The position numbers and the translations under genes were made by a program. A DNA stretch of 64,000 nucleotides from Pseudomonas frederiksbergensis (GTDB lineage: Bacteria; Pseudomonadota; Gammaproteobacteria; Pseudomonadales; Pseudomonadaceae). The notes below the pieces were generated by a model. It made no database searches. It saw nothing but the letters and a program-made list of their open reading frames with translations, and had not been told where the DNA came from. Where the stretch lies: assembly GCF_900105495.1 (NCBI RefSeq), contig NZ_FNTF01000002.1, forward strand, positions 5,138,501 through 5,202,500. Reading direction: 5' to 3'. Below are positions 1 through 9,482 of the stretch, piece after piece (position 1 is the stretch's first letter; each line of letters begins with the position of its first letter).

Positions 1-3000
1 GAGCTTCTCGGAGATATTGCCGCTGGCGACCACGCTGGTGGCGTTGCCGCTACCCTCGGTATCGAGCTGGAAATCCTGAATCCCCAGGTTTTTCGCCAAG
101 CCGCTGGTCACCCCCGAACTGCCCATCAAGCCCAGGCCGAGCGCCGCTTGAGCCAACATGTTGTTGTCCTCACCGTTGGTGCTCAGCGGGCGCCCCAGCA
201 CCAGATAGGACAACGCCTGTTCCTGGCTCATCGCCGGCTCGGAGAAGATCTGTGTGGTCGGCTGCTCGGCGCTACCGCTCAGGCGAATGCCGGCGATCAC
301 GTCGTCGGTCTGGCGAATCGCTTCGATGTCCAGGTACGGCTGATCGATCGGGCCGGCAAACAGCAAACGCGCCCGGCGTACGGTCAACCGCTGACCGTAG
401 GCGCGATAACGCCCATCGTTGAGCCAGAGCTCGCCGCGGGTGTCCATGTTGTCGCCGATGTGCACATGACCTTGCAGGTTGGCGGTCAGGCCAAACCCGG
501 CGAAGCTGAGTTTGTCCTGACCGACCACCACATCGATATCCATCGCCATGGCCATCGGGGGTTTGCCCTCTTCGGTCTGCTGGCCGACGATCACCGTGTC
601 ATCGGACACCTTGACCGTCGATGGCGGCAACTCGCGCACGGTGATCTCGCCTTTGGGCACCAATACCTTGCCGACAATCGCCAGTTTGTCGTCCTTCACC
701 GAAATCTTCAGGTCCGGCGCCATTTCCAGCTTGGCGTAGGGCTCGACGGTGACCGGCAATTGCGTACCTTTGAGCGCCAGATCCACCACCAATGCCTGAC
801 CCCAGGCGATGTTGCCGCTCAAGGTGCCCTGCCCGGTCTTGCCGCTTTTCCAGCCGCCGTTCAATTGCACGGTTTCACCCGCAATCACGGCTTGAAGTTG
901 CAGCGCTTCGAGGTCCATCGGCAGTTCAGGCCCGGAAATCTCGCCGTCGCTGAGCAGCAGATTGCCGTTGACCTGCGGCGCCAGCAGCGTACCGGCGAGC
1001 GTGCCGCTGCCATTCAAGCGTCCGGTCAGTTTCTCGACCATTGGCACGAATGGCCGCGCCACCGACAGGTCCAGACCACTCAGGCGGAACGAGCCGGTCA
1101 GTGGCTTGTCCTTCGGCAACGGATTGATCTGCGCCTGGAGCATCAGCTCACCGAGCTTGCCGCCGACGAAATTGAGGTCAGTGTCGATGCGCTTGGGCGT
1201 GAGTTTGCTGTTGAGTTTCAGGGTCTGGTACGGGAAGTCCAGCCACTGGTCCTTTTCCTTGATGCGCAACGTGCCGCCGCTGGCATCGACGCTGATCAGG
1301 CCGTTCGGGCCGCTGGCCGGCAGGTCCAGTTGCAGGTCCGCGTTGAGCCGGCCCTTCCAGGCGAAATCCTTGGGCAACCACTGCGCCAGGCTGTCGATCG
1401 GAAACTGTTTGAGGTGATAACGCAGCTTCGGCTCAGGCATCAGGCGCTGATCCTCACCGCACAGGCTGGCCGGGCCGGATGTCCAGCAATGGGCGCCGAA
1501 GTTGATCTTGCCGTCCGCCAGCCGCTCGAGCTTCGCCGGGCCTTGCAGCTTCCAGTCCTGACCGCCGGCCTGGATATCGCCGCTGGCCAGGCGCCCACGC
1601 CAATTGCCTTGGTCCAGATTGCCGTCGAGGCCGAGCGCGAGTTTCAGCTTCGGCCCTTGCAGGTCGAGGGCGAGTTTCTGGTTTTTGATGTCGCCCTGGC
1701 CGCTGGCGGTCAGCGTCCCCAGCGACGTTTCACCGGCCCGAATGCCGCTGCCCTTGAGGTCGATTTTCGCCCGTTGCGCGCTATCGAGGGTGGCGTCCAG
1801 ATTCAGGCTTTGCAGGCGATTGTCTTCGAAGGCCAGTTGCGTGCCTTGCAGCCCGAGCTTGCCTTGCGGGGCCTTGAGTGTTCCGGCGACATCGACGCGA
1901 CCATTGAGCTGACCGCGCAGTTGCGGCCACAACTGAGCCAGGCGCGGCAGCTTGATATCGATCTGACCGGTGAGCTTCTGTTGCAGGCTGCCCTTGCCGT
2001 TGATGCTGTTGTCGCCGAGGCGAACTTGCAGCGCGCTGAGGTTCCATTGCTCGCCACCGCCATCGGCGTTGGCCTGGATCACTGCCGGTTGACCGCGCAG
2101 TTTGCCTTTCAAGTCGAGATCAGCCGTCAGGCTGAGTGTTTCATTCTTCATCTCGCCCTTGCTGCGCAACGGTCCGGCCAGGATGCCCGGCAACTCCGCG
2201 ACCCAGTACGCCGGGTTGATCGCCGACAGGTCCAGCGCCGTGTCCCAGGCAATGCCATCGGCGAATTGCAGGTTCAGGTGCCCTTCGGCCTTGCCCTGCC
2301 CGGCTTCGAGTTGAATTTGTTGCAGGTAGATCTTCGTCAGGTCGCCGCTGAACGGGCTGGTCAGGCTGAATTCTCCGGCCGGGCCGTCGAGTGCGGATTT
2401 GAAGCTGCCGAGGTATTTACCGTCGGTGTAGGAGACTTCACCGTTGAAACTGCGCAACGCCACTTCGGGCTCGTCGATCAGTGGATAGAGGCTGTGCCAC
2501 GGGAAATCCAGCCAGTCGATTTTGGCATCGGCGCTCAGGCCTTTGCTCCAGTCGAGGTTGCCGGTGAGCTTCAGGCTTTGCTTGTCGTTGGCCGTGAGGT
2601 CCAGTCCGGCGATCTGCGCGCCATTGGCGTCGACCTTGCCTTGCAGCAACAACGCGACGGGGCCTTTTTCGCCCGGCAACGTGGCTTTGCCGAGCAACTG
2701 GTAACCGTTTTTCAGGTCGCCGTCGCCGGTGAGTTCCAGTTGGTTGAGTTGCAGGGTGTCCGGCAGATCGGCACCGGGCTTGAAGCCGTCAGCGGTGATC
2801 CGTGCCTTGGCCGGCAGGTTCTCCACCAGTGGTTGCAGCTCCCCGGTCAATTGCCCGTTCAGGTAACCGCTGCTGTCGGCTTTCAGGTTCAGGGTTTTCA
2901 GCAGATCGCCGTCGACCTTCAGGGCCAGCGTCCAAGGCGCGGTGCCGGGGGCTGGCAGGGTCAGTTGGCCTTGCGCCTTGAGCGGCCAGTTGCCGCTGGG

Positions 3001-3537
3001 TTGCAGCAGGCCTGAAAGATTCAGGCTCAGGTCATCCCTTTGCAAATGAACGGAATCGATCTGCAGACCGTTGGCCGTCCAGTGCGCCGCCAGTTGCAGG
3101 CCCTTGAGTTCTTCGCTGCCGTTGAACAGCAGGCTGCCGACCTGGACGTCGCCCAGTTCGATGGCCAGCGGCAAATCCAGGTCCGGAAGTTCGATCGAAC
3201 CGCTGCTGTCTTCATCCGTGCCCGGTGGAAATTGCAGGCTGACTTGATCGGCCTTCAGTTGCTCGATGCACAGTGCCATACGCGTCAGGCACAGCGGCGA
3301 CCAGGCGAAAATCACCTTGCTCAGCTCAACCCGGCTGGTGTCTTGCTGCCACAACACACGGTCGGCGCTCCACTGTCCGCCCAATCGGCCCTGATAATTT
3401 TCCACGGTCAGACCCGGCACCAACCCCAACGCCCAGCGGCTGCCCGTCGAAGTACCCAGCACGGTGGTCACGGTCAAAACGACCAGCATCAGCAGCGCCA
3501 GAATCGCCAACAGCGTTATTTTCAAACCACGCTTCAC
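1..3537 (-). CDS. tamB: Translocation and assembly module inner-membrane subunit TamB (3' end cut off by window edge)
   Basis: TamB spans the periplasm and works with TamA in outer-membrane protein or lipid trafficking. The reading frame on the minus strand stays open from position 3537 to the left edge (at least 1179 codons), so the conserved C-terminal DUF490 domain is not seen. The N-terminus reads MKRGLKITLLAILALLMLVV, a single membrane anchor. After it come long runs of repetitive beta-strand sequence rich in Gly, Leu, Asp and Gln (for example LNLSGLLQPSGNWPLKAQG), as expected of the TamB beta-taco. The start is GTG at 3537-3535 and overlaps the TGA stop of tamA (3536-3534), so translation is probably coupled. 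The order tamA-tamB is the usual operon. Function rests on family and context; the sequence is confidently recognised. Confidence 0.93.
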   Translation of the reverse strand, partial: MKRGLKITLLAILALLMLVVLTVTTVLGTSTGSRWALGLVPGLTVENYQGRLGGQWSADRVLWQQDTSRVELSKVIFAWSPLCLTRMALCIEQLKADQVSLQFPPGTDEDSSGSIELPDLDLPLAIELGDVQVGSLLFNGSEELKGLQLAAHWTANGLQIDSVHLQRDDLSLNLSGLLQPSGNWPLKAQGQLTLPAPGTAPWTLALKVDGDLLKTLNLKADSSGYLNGQLTGELQPLVENLPAKARITADGFKPGADLPDTLQLNQLELTGDGDLKNGYQLLGKATLPGEKGPVALLLQGKVDANGAQIAGLDLTANDKQSLKLTGNLDWSKGLSADAKIDWLDFPWHSLYPLIDEPEVALRSFNGEVSYTDGKYLGSFKSALDGPAGEFSLTSPFSGDLTKIYLQQIQLEAGQGKAEGHLNLQFADGIAWDTALDLSAINPAYWVAELPGILAGPLRSKGEMKNETLSLTADLDLKGKLRGQPAVIQANADGGGEQWNLSALQVRLGDNSINGKGSLQQKLTGQIDIKLPRLAQLWPQLRGQLNGRVDVAGTLKAPQGKLGLQGTQLAFEDNRLQSLNLDATLDSAQRAKIDLKGSGIRAGETSLGTLTASGQGDIKNQKLALDLQGPKLKLALGLDGNLDQGNWRGRLASGDIQAGGQDWKLQGPAKLERLADGKINFGAHCWTSGPASLCGEDQRLMPEPKLRYHLKQFPIDSLAQWLPKDFAWKGRLNADLQLDLPASGPNGLISVDASGGTLRIKEKDQWLDFPYQTLKLNSKLTPKRIDTDLNFVGGKLGELMLQAQINPLPKDKPLTGSFRLSGLDLSVARPFVPMVEKLTGRLNGSGTLAGTLLAPQVNGNLLLSDGEISGPELPMDLEALQLQAVIAGETVQLNGGWKSGKTGQGTLSGNIAWGQALVVDLALKGTQLPVTVEPYAKLEMAPDLKISVKDDKLAIVGKVLVPKGEITVRELPPSTVKVSDDTVIVGQQTEEGKPPMAMAMDIDVVVGQDKLSFAGFGLTANLQGHVHIGDNMDTRGELWLNDGRYRAYGQRLTVRRARLLFAGPIDQPYLDIEAIRQTDDVIAGIRLSGSAEQPTTQIFSEPAMSQEQALSYLVLGRPLSTNGEDNNMLAQAALGLGLMGSSGVTSGLAKNLGIQDFQLDTEGSGNATSVVASGNISEKL

Positions 3538-5261
3538 AGCTCAGGCCCCATGGAAAAGTGCAGTCGAATGCCGCCGTCGTCGTCCATCGCATGGGCCAAG
3601 TCGAGGCGAATCGGCCCTACCGGAGAAACCCAGCGCACGCCGATACCGACGCCGGTCTTGAGGTTCGGCAGTTCGAGGGTATTGAAGGAGTTGCCCTGAT
3701 CAATGAACGTCGCGACCCGCCATTTTTCGGCAACGGAGTACTGATACTCGACGCTGCCGGCAACCATGTAACGGCCCCCGATGCGGTCGCCCTCGGAGTT
3801 TTCCGGTGACAGGCTCTGATAGTCGTAGCCGCGCACGCTCTGATCGCCACCGGCAAAAAAGCGCAACGACGGCGGTACCGATTTGTAGCCGTTGGTGGCG
3901 CTGCCGCCGACCTGCACCCGACCGAGGAAGCGGTGTTTGTCGAAGACCGTGGTCAAGCCCTTCACCAACGCGGTGCCGTAAAGCAGGTTGTTGTCAGAAC
4001 CCAAACCTTCCTTGGCCACTTTGGTCTCGAATTCCAGGCGATAACCGTTGTGCGGGTCGATGCGGTTATCACTTTTAAGGTAGGAATAGCTGACGCCAGG
4101 CATCAGCAAGGTGCTAAGCCCCGAGTCGTCACCGAGCCTGTATTCCTCGCGTTGCCATTTGAGCGACACCACCCGCTGCCAACCGCTGGGCAGCTTGCTG
4201 TGCCACTCGGGACCGATGGTCAGCAGTTTGCTCAGGGAGTCCTTGTCGGCGATTTCTTCGTTCTGATAGCCACCGGCGAACCGCAGCTTGTCGGTCAGCG
4301 GCGGGTCCAGGGGAATGTCGTAGAACACGCCGACGTTCTGCCGAGGCGCCGAGACTTCGGTTTCCCAGCCATAGCTGTGCCCCTGAGGGTTGACCCAGTG
4401 CCGCGTCCAGTTGGCCTTGACCCGTGGGCCGACGTCAGTGGAATAGCCGAGCCCCAGACCCATGGTCCGTGGTTTGCGGGTTTCGAGTTTGACGTCCACC
4501 GGGATCACGTCGTTCCTGGACGCCGTCGGCGCCGCATCCACCCGTACGCTTTCGAAATAGCCACTCGATTGCATGGCCTGGCTGAGCTCGGCGATCAGTT
4601 CGGAGTCGTAGGGCGCCCCCTCCTTGAATGGCACCATGCGCTGCAGCAGGTCCTCGTCGAACGGCGTGTCCCCTTCAAAACTGACTTTGCCCAATGAATA
4701 ACGCGGGCCGCTGTTGTAGACCAGTTCGATATCGGCGACGCCGGCTCGCGGGTCGACCAACAATTTCTGGCTGCTGAAATAACCACTGAAAAAGCCAAAA
4801 CGCGAGGCCTGATTCTGAATCAGGCGCTTGGCGTCTTCGTAATGGCCATGGTTAAGCACTGCGCCGGTTTTCAGCGTATTGCTTTTGGGCACACGGAATG
4901 ATTTGAGGGAGGCAGCAGGGCCGTCGACGCGAATGGTGACGTTGCGCAAATGCACCGGCTCGCCGGGCTCGATGTTCAGCACCAGGCGCGGCGTCTTGCC
5001 GCCCTTCACATCAGAGTCGATCTGCGGCTGGTAATAACCCAAGGCCTGGGCGGCCTTGCGCGCCTGTTCTTCGGCGCCACGACTGAAGCGCAGCAAGGCT
5101 TCTTCGTCTCGATCGCCGAGGCTGCCGATATAGCCCTCTATATTGGCTTTCAGTTCATCGTTGGACGGTTTGATCCGCACATCCAATTCACTTTGCGCCA
5201 GTGCCGCGCAGCTGGTAATCAGCATCAGCACGCCACTGGTAATTCTTCCTGGAAACTTCAT
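3534..5261 (-). CDS. tamA: Translocation and assembly module outer-membrane protein TamA
   Basis: Omp85-family outer-membrane barrel, partner of TamB. From the ATG at 5261 the protein has 575 residues and begins MKFPGRITSGVLMLITSCAA, a signal peptide with likely cleavage after ALA. N-terminal POTRA-type repeats follow (LRNVTIRVDG, YSLGKVSFEGDTPF) and a C-terminal barrel from about residue 265. The barrel carries the Omp85 motifs FAGGDQSVRGY and VGPIRLDLAHAM and ends in a strand with terminal MGPEL. A GTG six codons upstream (5279) is an alternative start, but neither start has a clear ribosome-binding site and the ATG gives the normal signal peptide. It is first in the tamA-tamB operon. Confidence 0.93.
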   Translation of the reverse strand: MKFPGRITSGVLMLITSCAALAQSELDVRIKPSNDELKANIEGYIGSLGDRDEEALLRFSRGAEEQARKAAQALGYYQPQIDSDVKGGKTPRLVLNIEPGEPVHLRNVTIRVDGPAASLKSFRVPKSNTLKTGAVLNHGHYEDAKRLIQNQASRFGFFSGYFSSQKLLVDPRAGVADIELVYNSGPRYSLGKVSFEGDTPFDEDLLQRMVPFKEGAPYDSELIAELSQAMQSSGYFESVRVDAAPTASRNDVIPVDVKLETRKPRTMGLGLGYSTDVGPRVKANWTRHWVNPQGHSYGWETEVSAPRQNVGVFYDIPLDPPLTDKLRFAGGYQNEEIADKDSLSKLLTIGPEWHSKLPSGWQRVVSLKWQREEYRLGDDSGLSTLLMPGVSYSYLKSDNRIDPHNGYRLEFETKVAKEGLGSDNNLLYGTALVKGLTTVFDKHRFLGRVQVGGSATNGYKSVPPSLRFFAGGDQSVRGYDYQSLSPENSEGDRIGGRYMVAGSVEYQYSVAEKWRVATFIDQGNSFNTLELPNLKTGVGIGVRWVSPVGPIRLDLAHAMDDDGGIRLHFSMGPEL

Positions 5262-5326
5262 AGGCGCGGATGCTATCACGAGCTTGGGAGCGTGATAGAG
5301 CCTGGCGTGCGGTGAAAGTTCTACCT

Positions 5327-5977
5327 TTATGCCGTTGCTGTTTGTAACACCTGCGGATTGGCGTGGAAAAACACGTGCTCGCGAATCGGTCCTACGGCGA
5401 CCTCACCGATTTCCTCGTAGCCCTGACGCTTATAGAACTCCAGATAACGAGGATTCCCGGTATCGAGGATCACGCCCTCGGAGTGTTCATCCACCGCGCA
5501 CCAGTTGTGCACCGCTTGCAGCAATTGTTCGCCAAAGTGTTTGCCCTGGAATTGCGGATGAACCCCCAGCAATGGCAGCAGGTGTACCGAGTCGGACGGC
5601 ACACAAGCCATCACGGCATCGTGATACTCGAGATAACGTCGGGTACAGCGAAAACCGGTGCTCAGCACCATGCGCAGACGCCAGGCCCAACTCTCTGTGA
5701 TGCCCAGGCGGCGTTGCGGCGGCGCGATCAGTGCGATGCCGATCAACCGGTCGTTGACCAGCAGGCCGATGGCCGGCAAGTCCTGAAGAAAGTGTTGCTT
5801 GACCAGTTCGCGCACGGTAGCCCGGACCCGCTGCTCATAACCGGGACGCTCGGCTTCGAACAGGTAGCCGAACGTCGGCTCATGCCGGTAAGCCTGGTAC
5901 AGCAACGAACGTGCTTCGCGGGAATAGCCGCTGTCGAGCATGTGAATATCGGCGATGACAGTGGAAGTTTCGGGCAT
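5327..5977 (-). CDS. GNAT-family N-acetyltransferase
   Basis: 216 residues from ATG 5977, which has GGGGAG about 10 bases upstream; the frame is open further upstream but runs through a REP repeat, so the longer version is rejected. The acetyl-CoA binding region is visible as LLPLLGVHPQFQGKHFGEQL (motif A, Q/R-x-x-G-x-G/A type) followed by VILDTGNPRYLEFYKRQGY (motif B). The substrate cannot be told from sequence; small-molecule or protein N-acetylation are both possible. It lies between tamA and xthA and is transcribed away from xthA. The family call is firm, the role unknown. Confidence 0.85.
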   Translation of the reverse strand: MPETSTVIADIHMLDSGYSREARSLLYQAYRHEPTFGYLFEAERPGYEQRVRATVRELVKQHFLQDLPAIGLLVNDRLIGIALIAPPQRRLGITESWAWRLRMVLSTGFRCTRRYLEYHDAVMACVPSDSVHLLPLLGVHPQFQGKHFGEQLLQAVHNWCAVDEHSEGVILDTGNPRYLEFYKRQGYEEIGEVAVGPIREHVFFHANPQVLQTATA

Positions 5978-6088
5978 AACGGTTGATCTCCCCTGGCACA
6001 GGTCAGATGACTGCGCTCTTCTGGTTACGAGCCTATAGCGCTGGCACAGTTCCTTGCTGATCCGAATCAGTGTTGGTTGTGATGCCGC

Positions 6089-6162
6089 CATCGCAAGCGG
6101 GCTCGCTCCCACAAGGTATAGACCAGACTCGTCCCCTGTGGGAGCGAGCCTGCTCGCGATGA
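6089..6162. repeat. REP doublet (GTGGGAGCGAGCCTGCTCGCGAT family)
   Basis: Two inverted REP units face each other: CATCGCAAGCGGGCTCGCTCC and GTGGGAGCGAGCCTGCTCGC. They are separated by about 24 bases, in the gap between the divergent acetyltransferase and xthA genes. Same family as the repeats at 34520, 36625 and 57172. Confidence 0.85.
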
Positions 6163-6273
6163 GGCCATTGCTACCAATACAAAGCTGTCGGACAAACACG
6201 AAACCCCTCACCCCAACACTGGCCCCATTCCTACATGTCAGCTAGCATCGCCCTTTTGCCAGGACTGCCGACC

Positions 6274-7086
6274 ATGAAGATCGTCTCCTTCAACATCAAC
6301 GGGCTGCGCGCTCGCCCTCATCAGTTGGCGGCGCTGATCGAAAAGCATCAGCCAGATGTGATCGGACTGCAGGAAACCAAGGTCCACGACGACCAATTCC
6401 CGCTGGCCGAGGTTCAGGCGCTGGGCTATCACGTGTATTTCCATGGTCAAAAAGGTCATTACGGCGTCGCCCTGCTCTCGCGCCAGGAACCTATCGCGCT
6501 GCACAAAGGTTTCGTCACCGATGAAGAAGACGCTCAGCGCCGCTTCATCTGGGGCACGTTCGCCGACACCAATGGCGTGCCGGTGACCATCATGAACGGC
6601 TATTTCCCACAGGGCGAAAGCCGCGATCACCCGACCAAGTTCCCCGCCAAGGAACGTTTTTACAGCGATCTGCAGCAGTTGCTGGAAAGCCAGTTCAGCA
6701 ACGACCAGCCAGTGGTGGTGATGGGCGACGTGAACATTTCCCCTGAAGACTGCGACATCGGTATCGGCCCGGACAACATGAAACGCTGGCTGAAAACCGG
6801 CAAATGCAGCTTCCTGCCGGAAGAACGCGAGTGGATGGCCCGGCTGAAGAACTGGGGCCTGGTGGACAGCTTCCGTCACTTGAACCCGGAGGTGTCCGAT
6901 CGTTTCAGCTGGTTCGACTACCGCAGCCGCGGTTTTGAGGATGAGCCCAAGCGTGGCCTGCGGATTGACTTGATCATGGCGTCCCACGGGTTGTTGCCAC
7001 GGGTGAAGGACGCAGGTGTGGATTACGAATTGCGCGGGATGGAAAAACCGTCGGATCATGCGCCGATCTGGCTTGAATTGAGCTGA
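6274..7086 (+). CDS. xthA: Exodeoxyribonuclease III
   Basis: Mg-dependent AP endonuclease and 3'-5' exonuclease of base-excision repair. The 270-residue protein from ATG 6274 (AGGA at 6260) starts [18 protein letters not shown]. It carries the family signatures in order: NGLRAR, LQETKV (metal-binding Glu), GDVNISPED (Asp/Asn pair), RIDLIMAS and the C-terminal [10 protein letters not shown] with the catalytic Asp-His. Length equals that of other pseudomonad XthA proteins. An in-frame start 39 bases upstream would add residues not seen in the family. Followed by a palindromic repeat that may end transcription. Confidence 0.96.
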   Translation: MKIVSFNINGLRARPHQLAALIEKHQPDVIGLQETKVHDDQFPLAEVQALGYHVYFHGQKGHYGVALLSRQEPIALHKGFVTDEEDAQRRFIWGTFADTNGVPVTIMNGYFPQGESRDHPTKFPAKERFYSDLQQLLESQFSNDQPVVVMGDVNISPEDCDIGIGPDNMKRWLKTGKCSFLPEEREWMARLKNWGLVDSFRHLNPEVSDRFSWFDYRSRGFEDEPKRGLRIDLIMASHGLLPRVKDAGVDYELRGMEKPSDHAPIWLELS

Positions 7087-7098
7087 TCCGGTTTCGCT

Positions 7099-7210
7099 GA
7101 TCGTTCCCACGCTCTGCGTGGGAATGCCGCCAGGGACGCTCCGCGTTCCGCCTCTGGAAGTGACGCAGAGCGTCACGGGATGCATTCCCACGCAGAGCGA
7201 GGGAACGATC
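7099..7210. repeat. Four-hairpin dispersed repeat, GATCGTTCCCACGC family (copy 1)
   Basis: Starts GATCGTTCCCACGCTCTGCG and ends GCAGAGCGAGGGAACGATC. Each end is a hairpin on its own (TTCCCACGC/GCGTGGGAA) and two GACGC-type hairpins lie between. Other copies at 17253, 31036 and 52256. Located just 3' of xthA. Confidence 0.9.
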
Positions 7211-7286
7211 CGTCACACCCTGTCATCTTTCAGAAACCTTACTGACTTATTCTCCCGGCACTTCCTTTGGCTTATAAGGTGCCGGC

Positions 7287-8627
7287 ATGACGCTGCGCGT
7301 GTTGTTCCTGTCGATACTGTGCGCCTGGCTGCCGCTGACGGCTTCGGCTGGCGCATTGCCGACGCCCGAGACTGGCCCGGTGCTGCGCATCCAGGGTTCC
7401 AACACCATTGGCGCGGCATTGGGCCCGGCGCTGGTTGAGGGGCTGATGCGCGAACAAGGCCTGCTCAAGGTTCACAGCGAGGCCCCGGACAAAGCCAACG
7501 AACTTCGCGTCATCGGCGAAACCGTTCAGGGCCGCCGGGTCGCGGTGGACATCGCGGCCCACGGTTCCAGCACCGGTTTCACCGCCCTGAAAACCGCCAC
7601 CGCCGACCTCGCCGCCTCCTCGCGCCCGATCAAGGACAGCGAACGGGCAGACCTTGCACGCTTGGGTGATTTTAAAAGCGCCGGCGCCGAGCAGGTCATC
7701 GCCATCGATGGCCTGGCGATCATCCTTCATCCGCAAAATCCGTTGAGTGAACTGAACACCGAACAACTGGCGCGAATCTTCAGCGGCGAAGCAAAAACCT
7801 GGGAAGAACTCGGCGGCACCGGTGGGACGATTCATCTCTATGCGCGGGATGACCAATCGGGCACCTACGACACGTTCAAGGAATTGGTCCTCAGCCGTCG
7901 TGGGAAAACGCTGAGTAGCGCTGCGAAACGGTTCGAATCCAGCGAGCAATTGTCCGACGCGGTTAGCCTGGACCCGCAAGGGATCGGCTTCATCGGTCTG
8001 CCTTACGTGCGTCAAGCCAAAGCGGTAGCGATTGCCGATGGCCAATCCCAAGCCATGCTGCCGCTCAACAGCTTGATCGCCACGGAAGACTATCCATTGT
8101 CGCGCCGGCTGTTCTTTTACCTGCCGCCCAACGGGAAAAGTCCTTGGGCCGACGCATTGGTGGCGTTCGCTCAAAGCAGCAAAGGTCAGGCGATTGTCGC
8201 GGCCAATGGTTTTATCGCCCAGACCGTCCAGGCCATGACGGTCACGCCGAATGCATTGATGCCCGAGGGTTATCAGGCACTCAGCCGTCACGCCCAGCGC
8301 CTGACCGTGAATTTCCGTTTCGAAGAAGGCAGTGCGACGCTGGACAACAAGGCCCGGCAGGACCTGTCGCGGGTGCTCGACTATCTACAGCAGCACGAGA
8401 AGACCAATCGGCAGGTGACGCTGGTGGGGTTTGGCGACGCCAAAAGTGATCCGGCGCGGGCCGATCTGCTGTCGAAACTACGCGCCATGGCGGTGCGGCG
8501 GGAACTGGTGAAAAGCGGTGTGGTATTTCGCGAAATTCGCGGTTTTGGCGCCGAGATGCCGGTGGCGGCCAATAGCGCGGATGAAGGGCGAATCAAGAAT
8601 CGGCGGGTTGAGGTTTGGGTGTATTGA
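7287..8627 (+). CDS. Periplasmic PstS-like substrate-binding domain fused to an OmpA domain
   Basis: 446 residues. A signal peptide (MTLRVLFLSILCAWLPLTAS, cleavage near SAGA) precedes a phosphate-binding-protein-like domain, residues about 27-280. This domain shows VLRIQGSNTIGAALGPAL, LAASSRPIKDSE and YARDDQSGTYDTFKELVL, the pattern of PstS. The C-terminal third (from about residue 340) is an OmpA-like peptidoglycan-binding domain: FRFEEGSATLDNKARQDLSR, VTLVGFGDAKSD and RIKNRRVEVWVY. It therefore probably binds a small anion while tethered to the cell wall. No pst transport genes are beside it. The two domains are clear, the ligand is not; a role in phosphate sensing or attachment is inference. 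Confidence 0.85.
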   Translation: MTLRVLFLSILCAWLPLTASAGALPTPETGPVLRIQGSNTIGAALGPALVEGLMREQGLLKVHSEAPDKANELRVIGETVQGRRVAVDIAAHGSSTGFTALKTATADLAASSRPIKDSERADLARLGDFKSAGAEQVIAIDGLAIILHPQNPLSELNTEQLARIFSGEAKTWEELGGTGGTIHLYARDDQSGTYDTFKELVLSRRGKTLSSAAKRFESSEQLSDAVSLDPQGIGFIGLPYVRQAKAVAIADGQSQAMLPLNSLIATEDYPLSRRLFFYLPPNGKSPWADALVAFAQSSKGQAIVAANGFIAQTVQAMTVTPNALMPEGYQALSRHAQRLTVNFRFEEGSATLDNKARQDLSRVLDYLQQHEKTNRQVTLVGFGDAKSDPARADLLSKLRAMAVRRELVKSGVVFREIRGFGAEMPVAANSADEGRIKNRRVEVWVY

Positions 8628-8671
8628 TGCCTCGGCTGATTCAGAAACACTCTTTGCGGTAGGTGGGCGTC

Positions 8672-8820
8672 CTGTGGCGAGGGGGCTTGTCGGAACGCCG
8701 CACCGTCCCGTTCGGCTGCGAAGCAGTCGTAAAACCGATGAATGCAGTCTTCCTGAAAAACGCGGGTAACCGGTTTGGGGCGGCTTCGCCACCCAACGGG
8801 GGCAAGCCCCCTCGCCACAG
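8672..8820. repeat. Cloverleaf compound REP, CTGTGGCGAGG family (copy 1)
   Basis: Outer 18-bp arms CTGTGGCGAGGGGGCTTG and CAAGCCCCCTCGCCACAG enclose three hairpins: GGCTGC-GAA-GCAGTC, AAACCG...CGGTTT and GGGCGGC-TTC-GCCACCC. Sits between the convergent OmpA-fusion and ankyrin genes. See copies at 41030, 44253 and 49872. Confidence 0.85.
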
Positions 8821-8852
8821 GTTTTCGTTTGCTTCAAGAATTCCTTGAGCCG

Positions 8853-9371
8853 TTAGCCTAGGAGTTTCTGCAACTGCGCCGTGGTATCCACCGCGCCCAT
8901 GGTCTTGGCGGCATCCAGCGCAGAAACGCCATTGGCGTCCTTGGCTTTCGGATCGGCGCCTTTGCTGATCAGGTAATCGACGATTTCCACGCGATTGAAC
9001 ATCGCGGCCATCATCAGCGCAGTGCGACCGTCGAAGGACGAACCTTCCACTTGCGCGCCGCCTTCAACCAGTGCCTTGACCACCGCCAGATCACCCTTGA
9101 ACGCCGCGCCGGCAATCGGGCTCTGGCCGTTGTCGTTACGGATTTCCGGGTCGGCCTTGTGTTCGAGCAGGACTTTTACCGTCTCCACATGGCCGTGGTA
9201 AGCGGCCAGCATCAGCAGCGTATCGCCCTTGTGGTTACGCAGGTTCGGCGGCAGGCCCTTGGTCAACAGCGCAGCCATCATGGCCGCATCGCCCTCACGC
9301 GCCTTGTTGAATACCTGTTCGGCAAATTCAGCGGCTTCTTCGGGGGACATCTGGCGGCTTTGGTCGGACAT
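8853..9371 (-). CDS. Ankyrin-repeat protein
   Basis: 172 residues from ATG 9371, chosen because GTGGAG lies six bases upstream; an in-frame ATG at 9383 lacks this. About four ankyrin repeats are visible with the TPLMLAA-type core: DTLLMLAAYHGHVETVKVLL, SPIAGAAFKGDLAVVKALVE, TALMMAAMFNRVEIVDYLIS and VSALDAAKTMG. No signal peptide or membrane segment, so it is probably a cytoplasmic protein-binding module. It is a single gene, convergent with the OmpA-fusion gene. Partner unknown. Confidence 0.85.
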   Translation of the reverse strand: MSDQSRQMSPEEAAEFAEQVFNKAREGDAAMMAALLTKGLPPNLRNHKGDTLLMLAAYHGHVETVKVLLEHKADPEIRNDNGQSPIAGAAFKGDLAVVKALVEGGAQVEGSSFDGRTALMMAAMFNRVEIVDYLISKGADPKAKDANGVSALDAAKTMGAVDTTAQLQKLLG

Positions 9372-9482
9372 TGGGCACTCCACGTTCTGTTATTCGCAAA
9401 GCCGACAGTTTCCCGAGCAGCCCCGAGGCTGTCACTTCTTTTTTCTCATGGACGGCCATAGCCACATTCAATAGCGCTGCAT

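Noticed and set aside
148..3015. Open frame of 955 codons on the plus strand
   Set aside because: It lies antisense within tamB. The product is rich in Arg, Gln, His and Val without any domain, as expected of the mirror of a GC-rich gene; tamB on the other strand has family similarity and operon context.
5978..6211. N-terminal extension of the acetyltransferase
   Set aside because: The open stretch runs through a REP doublet, and the internal ATG at 5977 has a good ribosome-binding site and family-like start.
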